Positions 1 to 8,538 of a stretch of 64,000 nucleotides of DNA are shown in pieces. Each line of letters starts with the position of its first letter. The stretch's first letter is position 1. The notes beneath the pieces are model-generated. The model saw nothing but the letters and a program-made list of their open reading frames with translations, made no database searches and was not told the origin of the DNA. Location: assembly GCA_963726665.1 (NCBI GenBank), contig CAVSDW010000021.1, positions 62,001 through 126,000 of the forward strand, given 5' to 3'. Origin of the DNA: RPQJ01 sp963726665. Lineage in GTDB: Bacteria > Pseudomonadota > Gammaproteobacteria > Steroidobacterales > Steroidobacteraceae. The translations under genes were made by a program, and so were the position numbers.

Positions 1-818
1 GCGCGACCAGAACTCGTACGGATACGCGGCCTTCATGTCCGGCCTGTGCCGCCGAAACCAGCCGGCGTACCACTGCGCGCCGATGATCTTCTGGTTGCAG
101 TTCGACGCATTGAAGTACTCGCCCGGGACGCACTTGCCATGCCAGCCGGGGATCTGCTGGTAGACCAGCTTGCCGCTCGCGTCGCGGTCGGAGAAGCTCG
201 GGTTCTCCGGCCAGATGCCGGAGTCCACGATGCCGACGATGACGCCTTCACCGGCGCCGCCGCTGTTCGGACCGTTCGCGATGATCGGATTGCCGACTGG
301 CGTTGCCGCTCATCTGGGACCAGAAGCCGCCGGGCGCGCTGAGGCCGAGGAACGCCGGCGTCGACGAGGTCTCGGTGTGCCGCGCCTCGTCCTTGGTAAC
401 CGCCATGACGCCCGGCGTCGCGCGAAGCTTTGCGGCCTGCGCGGCCGTCAGCTCCGCTGCGAAGCCGTTGAAGGCGTAGCCATAGCTGTAGAGCTTCTTG
501 CCGCCGCCGACACTCGCCAGCACTGCATCGTGCCGTGAATCGAGGTAGGCCTTGTAGCCCGTGACCTTCGGGCTGTGCGGGTCGATCTTCTGGCCCTTGC
601 CAGGCCGCGTCGCCGCATAGCCCTTGATGCTGCCGTCGTAGGCGACGACGGGCAGTTCGGCCAGCTGCACGATGTAGATGTTGTTGGTGAGCTTCTTGGC
701 TCGGCGCAGTCGTCTCGGCCTTCGGCGCCGCGATAGCGGACGTCATCGGAACCGACAATGCCGCGAAAGCCGTCAGTGCGGCCGTCGAGAGCAGTGTCAG
801 CAATGGCTTGTTGCGCAT
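1..818 (-). CDS. S8 (subtilisin-like) serine peptidase, 5' part, frameshifted
   Basis: Secreted subtilisin-family protease; only the N-terminal part is in the window and the gene runs off the left edge. The ATG at 818 is set by a strong Shine-Dalgarno (AGGAGG) just upstream. It opens a signal peptide (MRNKPLLTLL..., ending near SAIAAP). Next comes an inhibitor-I9 type propeptide (YIVQLAELPVVAYDG, KLYSYGYAFNGFAAEL), then the catalytic-Asp block GVIVGIVDSGIWPENPSF. His and Ser blocks lie outside. These pieces sit in three frames: one shift is near 695-710 and one near 286-300. Because all conserved blocks survive, sequencing indels are more likely than decay, but a true pseudogene cannot be excluded. 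Confidence 0.85.
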
Positions 819-873
819 ATCTCCTCCTGCAGAGCATGAATTCAATTTCACGTTGGCAGGCTGGATCGTGTCG

Positions 874-904
874 CCATTCATCGCTGCGGGGCAGCGATGA
901 ATGG
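874..904. promoter_or_regulatory. Hairpin/inverted repeat upstream of the protease gene
   Basis: Perfect 14-bp arms (874-887 and 891-904) around a 3-nt loop, 56-86 bp before the protease ATG. There is no T-tract on either side, so a terminator is unlikely; a leader hairpin or protein-binding dyad is more plausible. Further upstream, 919-934 carries an imperfect dyad centred on AAACGTTT (6 of 8 positions symmetric), of the shape used by LacI-family regulators. The rest of 819-1105 holds two weak stem-loops (1024-1039 and about 985-1009) and no gene I can support. Confidence 0.4.
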
Positions 905-1105
905 TGGCGCTTTCAACTGAGAAAACGTTTCCCCGAGTCACCGATGCGACGCAGATCAACGTGTCCCCTCAGGCGGCCCAGCCCTCTTGTTCTTTAAATG
1001 ATCAAGAGCTGTGGCTTTGCGACCCCGCTTCGCAGCGGGTGTGCCCTTCGACGCTTGCCGTGTGCCGGAAACTACGCAGGTGCGGAATGGAAAACAAGAC
1101 CCGGA

Positions 1106-2041
1106 TCAGTCTTTTTTAGAGGACTCCGACAGCCAGTCCCTCGGCCTCAGGAAATCCTGATAGAGCCGCGCCTCTGGCGTGCCTGGCTCGGGCTTGTAGT
1201 CGTATTCCCAGCGCACCAGCGGCGGCAGCGACATGAGAATCGATTCAGTCCGTCCTCCGGTCTGAAGGCCGAAGAGCGTGCCCCGGTCGTAGACGAGATT
1301 GAATTCAACATAACGTCCCCGCCGGTAGAGCTGGAAGTTCCGCTCCCGCTCCCCGTACGGCGTGTCCTTCCGCTTCCGAACGATCGGCAGGTAGGCCGGC
1401 ACGTAGGCGTCGCCGACGCTGCGCATGAACGCAAATGACTTCTCGAAGCCCCACTCATTCAGGTCGTCGAAGAAGAGTCCGCCGACCCCGCGCGTCTCGT
1501 TGCGGTGCTTGAGGAAGAAATACCGGTCGCACCAGTCCTTGTACTTCGCGTACACGTCCGGTCCGAACGGGTCGCACGCGGCCTTGGCGGCGCGATGCCA
1601 GTGCAGCACGTCCTCGTCGAACGGGTAGTAGGGCGTGAGATCAAACCCGCCGCCGAACCACCATGCCGCTGGTTCGCCATCTTTCGTCGCGACGAAGTAG
1701 CGCACGTTCGCATGCGAGGTCGGCACGTAGGGGTTGCGCGGGTGGATCACCAGCGACACGCCCGTCGCCTCGAAGCTCGCGCCCGCGAGTTCCGGACGCT
1801 GCGCCGTCGCGGACGCCGGCAGCTTGCCGCCCATCACGTGCGAGAAGTTGATGCCGGCCTGCTCGAAGACCGCGCCGTCGCGCAGCACGCGACTTTCGCC
1901 GCCGCCGCCCTCGGGGCGTTGCCAGGAGTCGCGGCGGAATGTCGCGCCGCCGTCGGCCTGCTCCAGCGCGCTCGTGATCGAGTCGTGCAGCGAGCGCAGG
2001 TAGGCAATGACTTCGGCGGTGGAGGGCGCGGATGGGTTCAT
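1106..2041 (-). CDS. hemF: Oxygen-dependent coproporphyrinogen III oxidase
   Basis: Oxidative decarboxylation of coproporphyrinogen III to protoporphyrinogen IX in heme synthesis; cytosolic. The 311-residue length is typical for the family. Family blocks are visible throughout: GGGGESRVL near residue 40, NPYVPTSHANVR with a conserved His, WWFGGGFDLTPYYPF, KHRNETRGVGGLFFDD, and the C-terminal YVEFNLVYDRGTLFGLQTGG and RWEYDY. No frameshift. It is transcribed alone, divergent from the toxin-antitoxin pair. Presence of HemF implies an oxygen-using lifestyle but does not exclude HemN elsewhere. Confidence 0.97.
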   Translation of the reverse strand: MNPSAPSTAEVIAYLRSLHDSITSALEQADGGATFRRDSWQRPEGGGGESRVLRDGAVFEQAGINFSHVMGGKLPASATAQRPELAGASFEATGVSLVIHPRNPYVPTSHANVRYFVATKDGEPAAWWFGGGFDLTPYYPFDEDVLHWHRAAKAACDPFGPDVYAKYKDWCDRYFFLKHRNETRGVGGLFFDDLNEWGFEKSFAFMRSVGDAYVPAYLPIVRKRKDTPYGERERNFQLYRRGRYVEFNLVYDRGTLFGLQTGGRTESILMSLPPLVRWEYDYKPEPGTPEARLYQDFLRPRDWLSESSKKD

Positions 2042-2181
2042 GCTCGTCCGTCAGGCTCGTTTCCCGGGTCGGGGGCAGGATAGTGCCAATTTCTCCGTCT
2101 ATCGGCACCAAATGTGACTGGCCGGCGTCGCCGGCCCATTCCACTCTGGGATACCCGGCGATAAGGCGGCGGCTGGATGTG

Positions 2182-2205
2182 TATAATGACCACAAATAAT
2201 GGTCA
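2182..2205 (+). promoter_or_regulatory. Toxin-antitoxin promoter and operator
   Basis: A perfect -10 hexamer TATAAT (2182-2187) overlaps an inverted repeat TGACCA-7 bp-TGGTCA (2187-2192 and 2200-2205), which ends 15 bp before the antitoxin ATG. A dyad over the promoter of a toxin-antitoxin operon is the usual autoregulation arrangement. I see no convincing -35 box. Confidence 0.6.
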
Positions 2206-2220
2206 CATGTGGTGGCAGCA

Positions 2221-2513
2221 ATGAACATCCCGGCTGCGGTATTCAAGGCTGAGTGCCTGAGGCTCATGGACGAGGTCGCGCGCAGCGGCCGCGCGGTGGT
2301 GATCACCAAGCATGGACGGCCGGTCGCGCAGCTTGTCCCGGTGCCGGCAGGGCCGACATCGCTGTTCGGTTACATGAAAGACACGCTGACGATCGAGGGC
2401 GACATCGTCGCGCCCTCGAGCGAGCCGTGGAGCGCCGACCGGGGCGATGGGGAACCCTCACGGGCGCAATGGCGAGGAAGCGCCGCGCCGGGCGGGCCGC
2501 CAGGCGGGCATGA
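2221..2513 (+). CDS. Phd/YefM-type antitoxin, C-terminus frameshifted
   Basis: Small DNA-binding antitoxin for the PIN toxin that follows. The N-terminal Phd/YefM fold is clear: residues 1-60 carry FKAECLRLMDEVARSGRAVV and TKHGRPVAQLVPV. The toxin-binding tail (IEGDIVAPSSEPW) follows. In the frame of the start codon there is no stop for more than 3.5 kb. A change to the next frame after about 2435-2450 gives a stop at 2511-2513 that overlaps the toxin ATG (ATGA), the usual coupling. The span is 293 nt, not a multiple of three, consistent with one indel. An alternative GTG start lies at 2209. Confidence 0.75.
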
Positions 2514-2926
2514 ACGCGCTCCTGCTCGATACCCACGTCTGGCTCTGGTACGCGGAGGGTGTGACCGAGCGGCTGCACCCGGCGGGCGTCAGGAAGCTCG
2601 ACGCGGCGCGCAGGAGCGGCGGGCTGATCGTGTCGGCCATCTCGGTCTGGGAGATAGGCATGCATGCGGCTCGGGGACGAATTCAACTCAGCGTGCCGCT
2701 GCGCGACTGGGTCGAGCGCTCGCTGGCGGCGCCCGGCATTGCGTTCCAACCGGTCGACGCCGCCGTGGCGGCCGAGAGCACGTTGCTGCCTGGCGAGCCG
2801 CAGGGGGATCCCGCAGATCGGTTCCTTATCGCGACGGCACGAATACTCGGAGTTGCACTCGCGACGCGGGACGAGCAGATCGTCAAGTACGCGAAGAGCG
2901 GCTTTCTGCGAGTCGCCAGAATCTAG
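2510..2926 (+). CDS. vapC: VapC-type PIN-domain toxin (ribonuclease)
   Basis: PIN-domain endoribonuclease toxin, 138 residues, normal for the family. The acidic metal-binding residues are recognisable: LLDTHVWLWY (Asp near the N-terminus), SAISVWEIGM (Glu near 45), GDPADRFLIATA (Asp-x-x-Asp near 100) and LATRDEQIVKY (Asp near 118). The ATG overlaps the restored antitoxin stop, so translation is coupled. The 3' end overlaps the convergent topA stop by 4 nt. This subtype (THVWLWYAEG, Phd partner) belongs to the group paired with Phd-like rather than AbrB-like antitoxins. Confidence 0.93.
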   Translation: MNALLLDTHVWLWYAEGVTERLHPAGVRKLDAARRSGGLIVSAISVWEIGMHAARGRIQLSVPLRDWVERSLAAPGIAFQPVDAAVAAESTLLPGEPQGDPADRFLIATARILGVALATRDEQIVKYAKSGFLRVARI

Positions 2927-5391
2927 GGGCGCGGTGGCCTCTTTTTTGCCGCAGCCTTCTTCTTGGCGGCTTTCTTCTTCGGCGCCGTCTTCTTCTTCAC
3001 CGGTTTCGCGACAGCGCCCTCAGCGGCATCCCCGTCCCCGGTAGCCTTCGTCTTCGCGGCGCCGGTCTTCGCCTTGGCCGTCTTCTTTCCCCAGCCGCCC
3101 TTGCGCTCGGGCGCCGCGGCGATGATCGCCTGGCACTCTTCGAGCGCCAGCGACTTCGGGTCGCGGTCCTTCGGGATCTTCCCGTTCTTCTTTCCGTCGG
3201 TGATGTACGGGCCGTAGCGCCCGTTCAGCACCTGGATGCCGGCTTCCGGGAAGTCCCGGATCACGCGCGCGGCCTCGACCTCGATCTTCTCGCGGATCAA
3301 CTGCACCGCGCGCTCGAGGGTGATCGTGTACGGGTCGTCTTCCTTCTTGAGCGACACGTACTTCTTGGCGCCGAACTGCGCGTAGGGCCCGAAGCGGCCG
3401 ACCGCCACCTTGATCGGGTAGCCGTCCTCCCAGTCGCCCAGCGTGCGCGGCAGCTTGAAGAGCTCCATCGCGTCGGCGAGCGTGACATCGTCCATGTGCT
3501 GCCCCGGCCGCAGGCTCGCGAACTTCGGCTTCTCCACGTCGTCGCGCGTGCCGAGCTGGACGAAAGCGCCGTACTTCCCGTAACGCACGCTCACCGGCCG
3601 GCCGGACACGGCGTCCACGCCGATGTCGCGCGCCATCGCGACGTCCAGGCGCGTGACGTTCGCCTCCACGTCGTCGATCTGCTTCTTGAGGCCGGTCCAG
3701 AATCGCTCGAGCACGGGCACCCATTCCTCCTCGCCGCGCGAGATGTTGTCGAGTTCGTCCTCCATCCCCGCGGTGAAGTTGAAATCGACGTAGCGTTCGA
3801 AGTGACCCGTGAGGAAGCGGTTGACGATCTTGCCGAGGTCGGTCGGCACGAAGCGCTTGTTCAGCAGCTCGCAGTACTTCTTGTACAGCAGCGTCTGGAT
3901 GATGCTGGCATAGGTAGACGGGCGGCCGATGCCGTATTCCTCGAGCGCCTTCACCAGGCTCGCCTCGGAGAAACGCGGCGGCGGCTCGGTGAAGTGCTGC
4001 TCGGGCTTGATCGCGAGCAGCTTCACGCGGTCGCCGACCTCCATGGCGGGCAGCATGCGGTTCTCGTCGTCGTCGAGCGTCACGTCGTCGAAGCTTTCGC
4101 GGTAGACGGCAAGGAATCCGGGCTTCACCAGCGTGGAGCCGTTCGCGCGCAGCGTGTTGCCCTTTCCTGCCGAGAGGTCCACTGCGACGGTGTCGAACAC
4201 CGCGGCCTCCATCTGGCTCGCCACCGCGCGCCGCCAGACGAGCGTGTAGAGACGGTGCTGGTCGGCGTCGAGCTTGCCGGCGAGCTGCTCGGGCGTGCGC
4301 GCGGCCGAGGTCGGGCGGATGGCCTCGTGCGCTTCCTGCGCGTTCTTCGACTTCGTCTTGTAAACGCGCGGCGCATCGGGCAGCGCCTCGGCGCCGTACA
4401 GCTGGCCGATGGTGCCGCGGATCTCCCGGATCGCCTCGACGCCGAGGCTGACCGAGTCCGTGCGCATGTAGGTGATGAGGCCCACCGGGCCCTCGCCGAA
4501 GTCCACGCCTTCGTAGAGCCTCTGCGCCGTGCGCATCGTGCGCTGGGCACCGAAGCCGAGCTTGCGGGCGGCCTCCTGCTGCAGCGTGGACGTGGTGAAT
4601 GGCGGGGAGGGGTTGCGCTTGCGCTGCTTCTTCTCCACCGAGGCTACGTTCAGCGTGCCGCCCGCGGACGCATCGAGACGGCGGCGGACTTCGTCTGCCT
4701 GCGTCGCGTTCGTGATCGTGAACTGCTCGACCTTGGTGCCGCCGTACTCCGTGAGCCGTGCGCTGAACGACTGCGTGGCCTTCTCGGCCTCGGCGTCCAC
4801 GGTCCAGTACTCTCGCGGCTTGAAGGCGGCGATTTCCGCTTCGCGCTCGCAGATCATGCGCAAGGCGGGACTCTGCACGCGGCCGGCGGAGGCGCCGGAG
4901 AGGCCCGCCTTCTTCCACAGCAGCGGCGAAATGTTGAAGCCCACCAGGAAATCGAGTGCGCGGCGCGCGAGGTAGGCCTTGACCAGTTCCTCCGCGATCT
5001 CGCGGGGCTTGCCGATCGCCTCCTGCACGGCGCTCTGCGTGATTTCGTAGAAGACGCTGCGGTGCACGGCCTTGCCGTCGAGCGCGCCTGCTTCCTTGAG
5101 CAGTTCGTAGAGGTGCCAGGAAATCGCCTCGCCCTCGCGATCGGGGTCGGTCGAGAGGTAGAGCGCGTCGGCCTTCTTCACGGCGCGCGCGATCGCCTCC
5201 ACGTGCTTCCTGTTCTTGTCGATCAGCTCCCAGCGCATGGCGAACTGGCGCGTGGGATCGACGGCGCCTTCCTTGGGCACGAGGTCGCGCACGTGGCCGT
5301 AGGACGCCATCACCTCGAAGTCCTTGCCCAGGTACTTCTTGATGGTCTTCGCCTTGGCCGGCGACTCGACGATGACGAGATTCCTGCTCAT
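2923..5391 (-). CDS. topA: DNA topoisomerase I (type IA)
   Basis: Relaxes negative supercoils by transient single-strand cleavage. 822 residues. An N-terminal Toprim domain begins VIVESPAKAKTIKKYLG and carries the acidic STDPDREGEA block. The active-site tyrosine is in GLITYMRTDS near residue 315. The core motifs AYLARRALDFLVGF, SAGRVQSPAL and GIGRPSTYASI are present. After the core there are glycine-rich topoisomerase C-terminal repeats (GRFGPYAQFG, GRYGPYIT) without the cysteine pairs of the E. coli zinc ribbons. A lysine/alanine-rich tail follows. It is downstream of smg on the same strand. Confidence 0.97.
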   Translation of the reverse strand: MSRNLVIVESPAKAKTIKKYLGKDFEVMASYGHVRDLVPKEGAVDPTRQFAMRWELIDKNRKHVEAIARAVKKADALYLSTDPDREGEAISWHLYELLKEAGALDGKAVHRSVFYEITQSAVQEAIGKPREIAEELVKAYLARRALDFLVGFNISPLLWKKAGLSGASAGRVQSPALRMICEREAEIAAFKPREYWTVDAEAEKATQSFSARLTEYGGTKVEQFTITNATQADEVRRRLDASAGGTLNVASVEKKQRKRNPSPPFTTSTLQQEAARKLGFGAQRTMRTAQRLYEGVDFGEGPVGLITYMRTDSVSLGVEAIREIRGTIGQLYGAEALPDAPRVYKTKSKNAQEAHEAIRPTSAARTPEQLAGKLDADQHRLYTLVWRRAVASQMEAAVFDTVAVDLSAGKGNTLRANGSTLVKPGFLAVYRESFDDVTLDDDENRMLPAMEVGDRVKLLAIKPEQHFTEPPPRFSEASLVKALEEYGIGRPSTYASIIQTLLYKKYCELLNKRFVPTDLGKIVNRFLTGHFERYVDFNFTAGMEDELDNISRGEEEWVPVLERFWTGLKKQIDDVEANVTRLDVAMARDIGVDAVSGRPVSVRYGKYGAFVQLGTRDDVEKPKFASLRPGQHMDDVTLADAMELFKLPRTLGDWEDGYPIKVAVGRFGPYAQFGAKKYVSLKKEDDPYTITLERAVQLIREKIEVEAARVIRDFPEAGIQVLNGRYGPYITDGKKNGKIPKDRDPKSLALEECQAIIAAAPERKGGWGKKTAKAKTGAAKTKATGDGDAAEGAVAKPVKKKTAPKKKAAKKKAAAKKRPPRP

Positions 5392-5427
5392 GTTTCCCAG
5401 CGAATTTCCCTTGCCCCAGAAACGATC

Positions 5428-5449
5428 ATGCCGCGGGGGTCCGCGGCAT
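5428..5449 (-). terminator. Possible terminator between smg and topA
   Basis: A perfect 9-bp GC-rich stem (5428-5436 with 5441-5449) with a 4-nt loop lies in the 84-bp gap after the smg stop. The minus-strand run after it is only weakly T-rich (CGTTTC), so termination may be partial. Confidence 0.4.
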
Positions 5450-5475
5450 CCGTCCCGACCCCGTTCCGTGCGGTC

Positions 5476-5955
5476 TCAGTGGACCGCACCGGAGTGCTCC
5501 TCGAACACCAGGTCCTCCATGCGGGAGAACGCCGTCTCCTGCCCCGGCTGGGTGAAGAGCACCATCAGGACCACCCACTTCAGGCGCTCGATGTCGATGT
5601 CGTCGCCGTCGAGCGCCATCAGCTTCTCGATCACCAGCTCGCGCTGCATCGGCGAGAGGATGCCGACCTGCTCGAGGTGCACCAGGAACCCGCGGCAATC
5701 GGTGTCGAGCCGCGCCTGTTCGAGTGCGTCGAACACGCGGATTGCACGCGCCGTCGGCGCCGGCCCGGACCGGGACGGATCCCCGGCGAGGTCCTCCAGC
5801 CAGCACAGCGCGCGCTCGATTTCCCCCGCCGGAAAGCCGGCGTGCTCGAGTTCCTGCTTCAGCGTGTCGCGGTCGGGCTCGTCGCCCTCGTCGAGCTCGC
5901 CGTCGAAGTAGTTCTCGAAGAGGTAGATGAGGATGTCGAGGACGCCTTCCTTCAT
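5476..5955 (-). CDS. smg: Smg family protein (DUF494)
   Basis: 159-residue acidic protein of the Smg/DUF494 family, conserved in beta- and gammaproteobacteria and encoded next to dprA and topA; molecular role not established. The diagnostic start MKEGVLDILIYLFENYFD is intact, followed by a helical acidic region and the C-terminal LKWVVLMVLFTQPGQE block. The start codon overlaps the dprA stop by 4 nt (ATGA), so the two are translationally coupled. Confidence 0.93.
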   Translation of the reverse strand: MKEGVLDILIYLFENYFDGELDEGDEPDRDTLKQELEHAGFPAGEIERALCWLEDLAGDPSRSGPAPTARAIRVFDALEQARLDTDCRGFLVHLEQVGILSPMQRELVIEKLMALDGDDIDIERLKWVVLMVLFTQPGQETAFSRMEDLVFEEHSGAVH

Positions 5956-7073
5956 TCCTTTTTCCCTGGCAGGCGCCGGCAGAAGAGTCCGCCGGGCTGC
6001 TGTGCGATCCGCCCCTCGAGTTCGAGTACGAGCAGCATCGAAGCGACTGCGCCAGCCTCGAACCCGGTGCGCGCGACGAGCGTGTCGACTGCGGCCGATT
6101 CGAAGCCGAGCGCATCTAACAGGATTTCGTAGTCCTTGTCCAACGCGTGCCCGGAATCCTCTTGCGGGTCAGGCTCTTCGGCGCGGCTCGCAAGGCGCAG
6201 TCCCGCGAGCAGCGCGCCGAGCTCAGCGAATATGTCACCTGCCGTCTCGACGAGCTTCGCGCCCTGGCGGATGAGCCGGTGGCACCCTCGCGAAAGCGGG
6301 CTGTGGATCGAGCCCGGGATGGCGAATACCTCGCGTCCCTGCTCGGCGGCGAGGCGTGCGGTGATGAGCGACCCGCTCTGCATCGCGGCCTCGACGACCA
6401 GCGTTCCCACCGAGAGGCCGCTGATCAGGCGGTTGCGACGCGGGAAGTGCTGCTTGAGCGGCGGCGTGCCGGTCGGAAGGTCGGAAACCAGCGCGCCGCA
6501 CGCGGCGATCTCCCGCGCCAGCGCCGTGTTCTCGCGCGGATAGATGCGATCGAGACCGCAGCCCAGCACGGCGATGGTGCGACCGCCCGCGGCGAGGGCC
6601 CCGCGATGCGCCGCCGCGTCGATGCCGAGCGCGAGCCCGCTCGTGATGGCCAGGCCGGCCGCCGCGAGGTGCCGCGCGAACTGCGCGGCGGTGTCACGCC
6701 CGATCTGCGTCGGATTGCGGCTGCCGACGACCGCCAGCTGCGGCAGGGACAGCGTGGAGGGGTCGCCCTCGACGAAGAGCACGAGCGGCGCATCCGCGAT
6801 CGAGGCGAGGAGCGCCGGGTACGAGGGCGAGCCCCAGGTCACCAGCTGCCGGCCAGGGCCGGCGAGCCAGCGCTCATCCGCAGCGATCCCATCGGCCGCT
6901 GGATTGTGCAGCGCCTCGATCGCGGGGGCGCCGAGTCCGAGCGCGACGAGCGCTGCACGGGACTCGCACGGCAGCGACTGCGGCTGGACCACGGCGTCAC
7001 CGGTTCCGTGCAGGCTCCCGGCGTGGAGTCCCGGGGCACGCGCCAGCGTGAGCCAGGGTTTCGGGTCGTCCAT
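5952..7073 (-). CDS. dprA: DNA processing protein DprA
   Basis: Loads RecA on incoming single-stranded DNA during natural transformation. 373 residues. An N-terminal helical region comes first, then the Rossmann-like DprA core: AVVGSRNPTQIG, SGLALGIDAAAHRGAL, LGCGLDRIYPREN, FPRRNRLISGLS, EAAMQSGSLITARLAAEQGR and the IPGSIHS block. A C-terminal winged-helix-like segment ends GGLFCRRLPG. A strong hairpin sits just before the start. The rest of the competence machinery is not in the window. Confidence 0.95.
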   Translation of the reverse strand: MDDPKPWLTLARAPGLHAGSLHGTGDAVVQPQSLPCESRAALVALGLGAPAIEALHNPAADGIAADERWLAGPGRQLVTWGSPSYPALLASIADAPLVLFVEGDPSTLSLPQLAVVGSRNPTQIGRDTAAQFARHLAAAGLAITSGLALGIDAAAHRGALAAGGRTIAVLGCGLDRIYPRENTALAREIAACGALVSDLPTGTPPLKQHFPRRNRLISGLSVGTLVVEAAMQSGSLITARLAAEQGREVFAIPGSIHSPLSRGCHRLIRQGAKLVETAGDIFAELGALLAGLRLASRAEEPDPQEDSGHALDKDYEILLDALGFESAAVDTLVARTGFEAGAVASMLLVLELEGRIAQQPGGLFCRRLPGKKE

Positions 7074-7078
7074 GAACG

Positions 7079-7112
7079 AAGAGCCTGCCGGGATTCCTCC
7101 CGGCAGGCTCTT
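7079..7112 (-). terminator. 15-bp hairpin between the LysM gene and dprA
   Basis: Arms 7079-7093 and 7098-7112 are perfectly complementary (15 bp, 4-nt loop). On the minus strand this lies after the LysM stop and ends 5 nt before the dprA ATG. The loop and its flank read GGGAGGAA, the only purine-rich Shine-Dalgarno-like run nearby, about 20 nt from the start codon. The downstream T-tract is poor (TTCGTT). It may be a terminator, an attenuator, or a structure limiting dprA translation. Confidence 0.6.
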
Positions 7113-7151
7113 CGCAAATCTCCCGCGTTCGCGCCGATACGCGCGGCCGGT

Positions 7152-8361
7152 TCAGCGCATGAAATCTTCCGCGCCCGTGTCGCTGTGGCCGAAATCAGGG
7201 TGCTTGATGAAATCGCCGATACGCACCGGCTGCGTGGACTCGACGATCAGGCCGTAGCTCATGCGATCGTAGACGGTGAAGATCAACAGCGTCCCGCTGC
7301 GCTCGTCCGGCAGCTTGACCGTGGAGTAGTTCGCCGTGAAGGTCGTCCAGTCCTGTCCGCGGCTGTAGTAGTCGGCCACGTCGACGCCTCGAGCGTAGAT
7401 GGCCACCAGGTTGCCGGGGACGAGTCCGTGCTGCTTGCCGCGATTGATGGCGAGAACCTGGTACTTGCCGGCCACCGCGAGCCCGTCCGCCACCGCGAGC
7501 ACCTGCCCGTTCAGCTTCCGGTCCGACGGGACGCTCATGACGAGGTCGTCGCCGAACTTCGTCTTGGCGGGGAATACCTTGTCGCCCTGTCGGATCTCGC
7601 GGCCATTGTCCAGGACCGCGAGGTGCGTGAGCGGCTCCTCGTGCTTCGAGTCGGTCGTCTCGATCACGCGCGTCGTGGCCGCGTAGTGGCCCAGGTAGCC
7701 GAGCAGGTCGCCGTCGTCCGGGTCGCGCAGCGCCACGCCAGGTATTGACGACCGTAAACTCGGCGCCGGCCGGCGGGTTGCCGAGGCCCTTGGCGTAGGC
7801 TTCGTTGGCGGTCGAGCCGACGAGGTGCCGACTGCGGAAGCCGACAACGTAGGGCCCCTTGTCCACCTGCTTCTTCGTGAGCAGGCTCGGGCGCTGGACG
7901 AAATTCATCAGGATGTCGTACGGGACCGTCCGGATGGCCTGCGCAAGCGGGTCAGTGCGCACCTGCGGCGAAAGACGGACTTCGCCCGCGGTGCCGACCG
8001 TGATCCTCGGCTTGCCGTCCACGTAGATGAGCCGGAGCACGTCGCCCGGGTAGATCCAGTGCGGGTTCTGGACCTGCGGGTTCACGTACCAGATTTCCGG
8101 CCAGTACCAGGGGTACTTGAGGAACACCCCGGCGATGTCCCAGAGCGTGTCGCCCTTTTTCACGACGTAGGTGTCGGGGGCGTTTGGGGCCAGCGGTACG
8201 GACATCGATCGGCCCGAGGCCTGCTGCGCCGAGGCCGGGGTCGGGTCCGCCGCCCAGAGGGCGAGGCCGGCGCCGGCGATGGCGAGCGAGAGGACAATGG
8301 CCCGGGCCCAGCGGGTCCGGCCAGTGTTGGCGTTCGGGGCGACGCGCAGCATTCGATCCAT
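7152..8361 (-). CDS. LysM domain protein (dprA-linked), frameshifted
   Basis: Exported LysM protein, probably binding peptidoglycan. The ATG at 8361 has an AGAAAGGG Shine-Dalgarno; an in-frame ATG at 8373 is less likely. A signal/anchor segment (about residues 15-38, ending near TPASAQQ) precedes the LysM motif DTYVVKKGDTLWDIAGVFL...IYPGDVLRLI. The long C-terminal region has beta-rich repeats (LDNGREIRQGDKVF, GTLLIFTVYDRMSYGLI). The frame changes near 7738-7742; the 1210-nt span is not divisible by three. The divergent def partner and the dprA neighbour match the known arrangement in related gammaproteobacteria. Confidence 0.9.
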
Positions 8362-8538
8362 CCCTTTCTCCATCGGGTGTCGGGGTCGCGACCATCGCCT
8401 TATAATCCGGCTCGCCATCGGGCCGCTGCCGACCACGTCTCAGTCGCGTCACGCCGCTGGACGGCGACAGTGTGTCCAGGGCGGTCCAGCAGTTGTTAAA
8501 TCGAAGCCGGACTTAACTTTAGCAGCATTTCTCAAAGA

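Noticed and set aside
1022..1040. Hairpin downstream of hemF as its terminator
   Set aside because: Only a 6-bp stem and no T-tract on the minus strand.
2209..6132. Very long plus-strand open frame (about 1300 codons) starting at the antitoxin
   Set aside because: After the antitoxin it is antisense to topA, smg and dprA, which are unmistakable. The length is an effect of GC-rich codon use plus a missing antitoxin stop.
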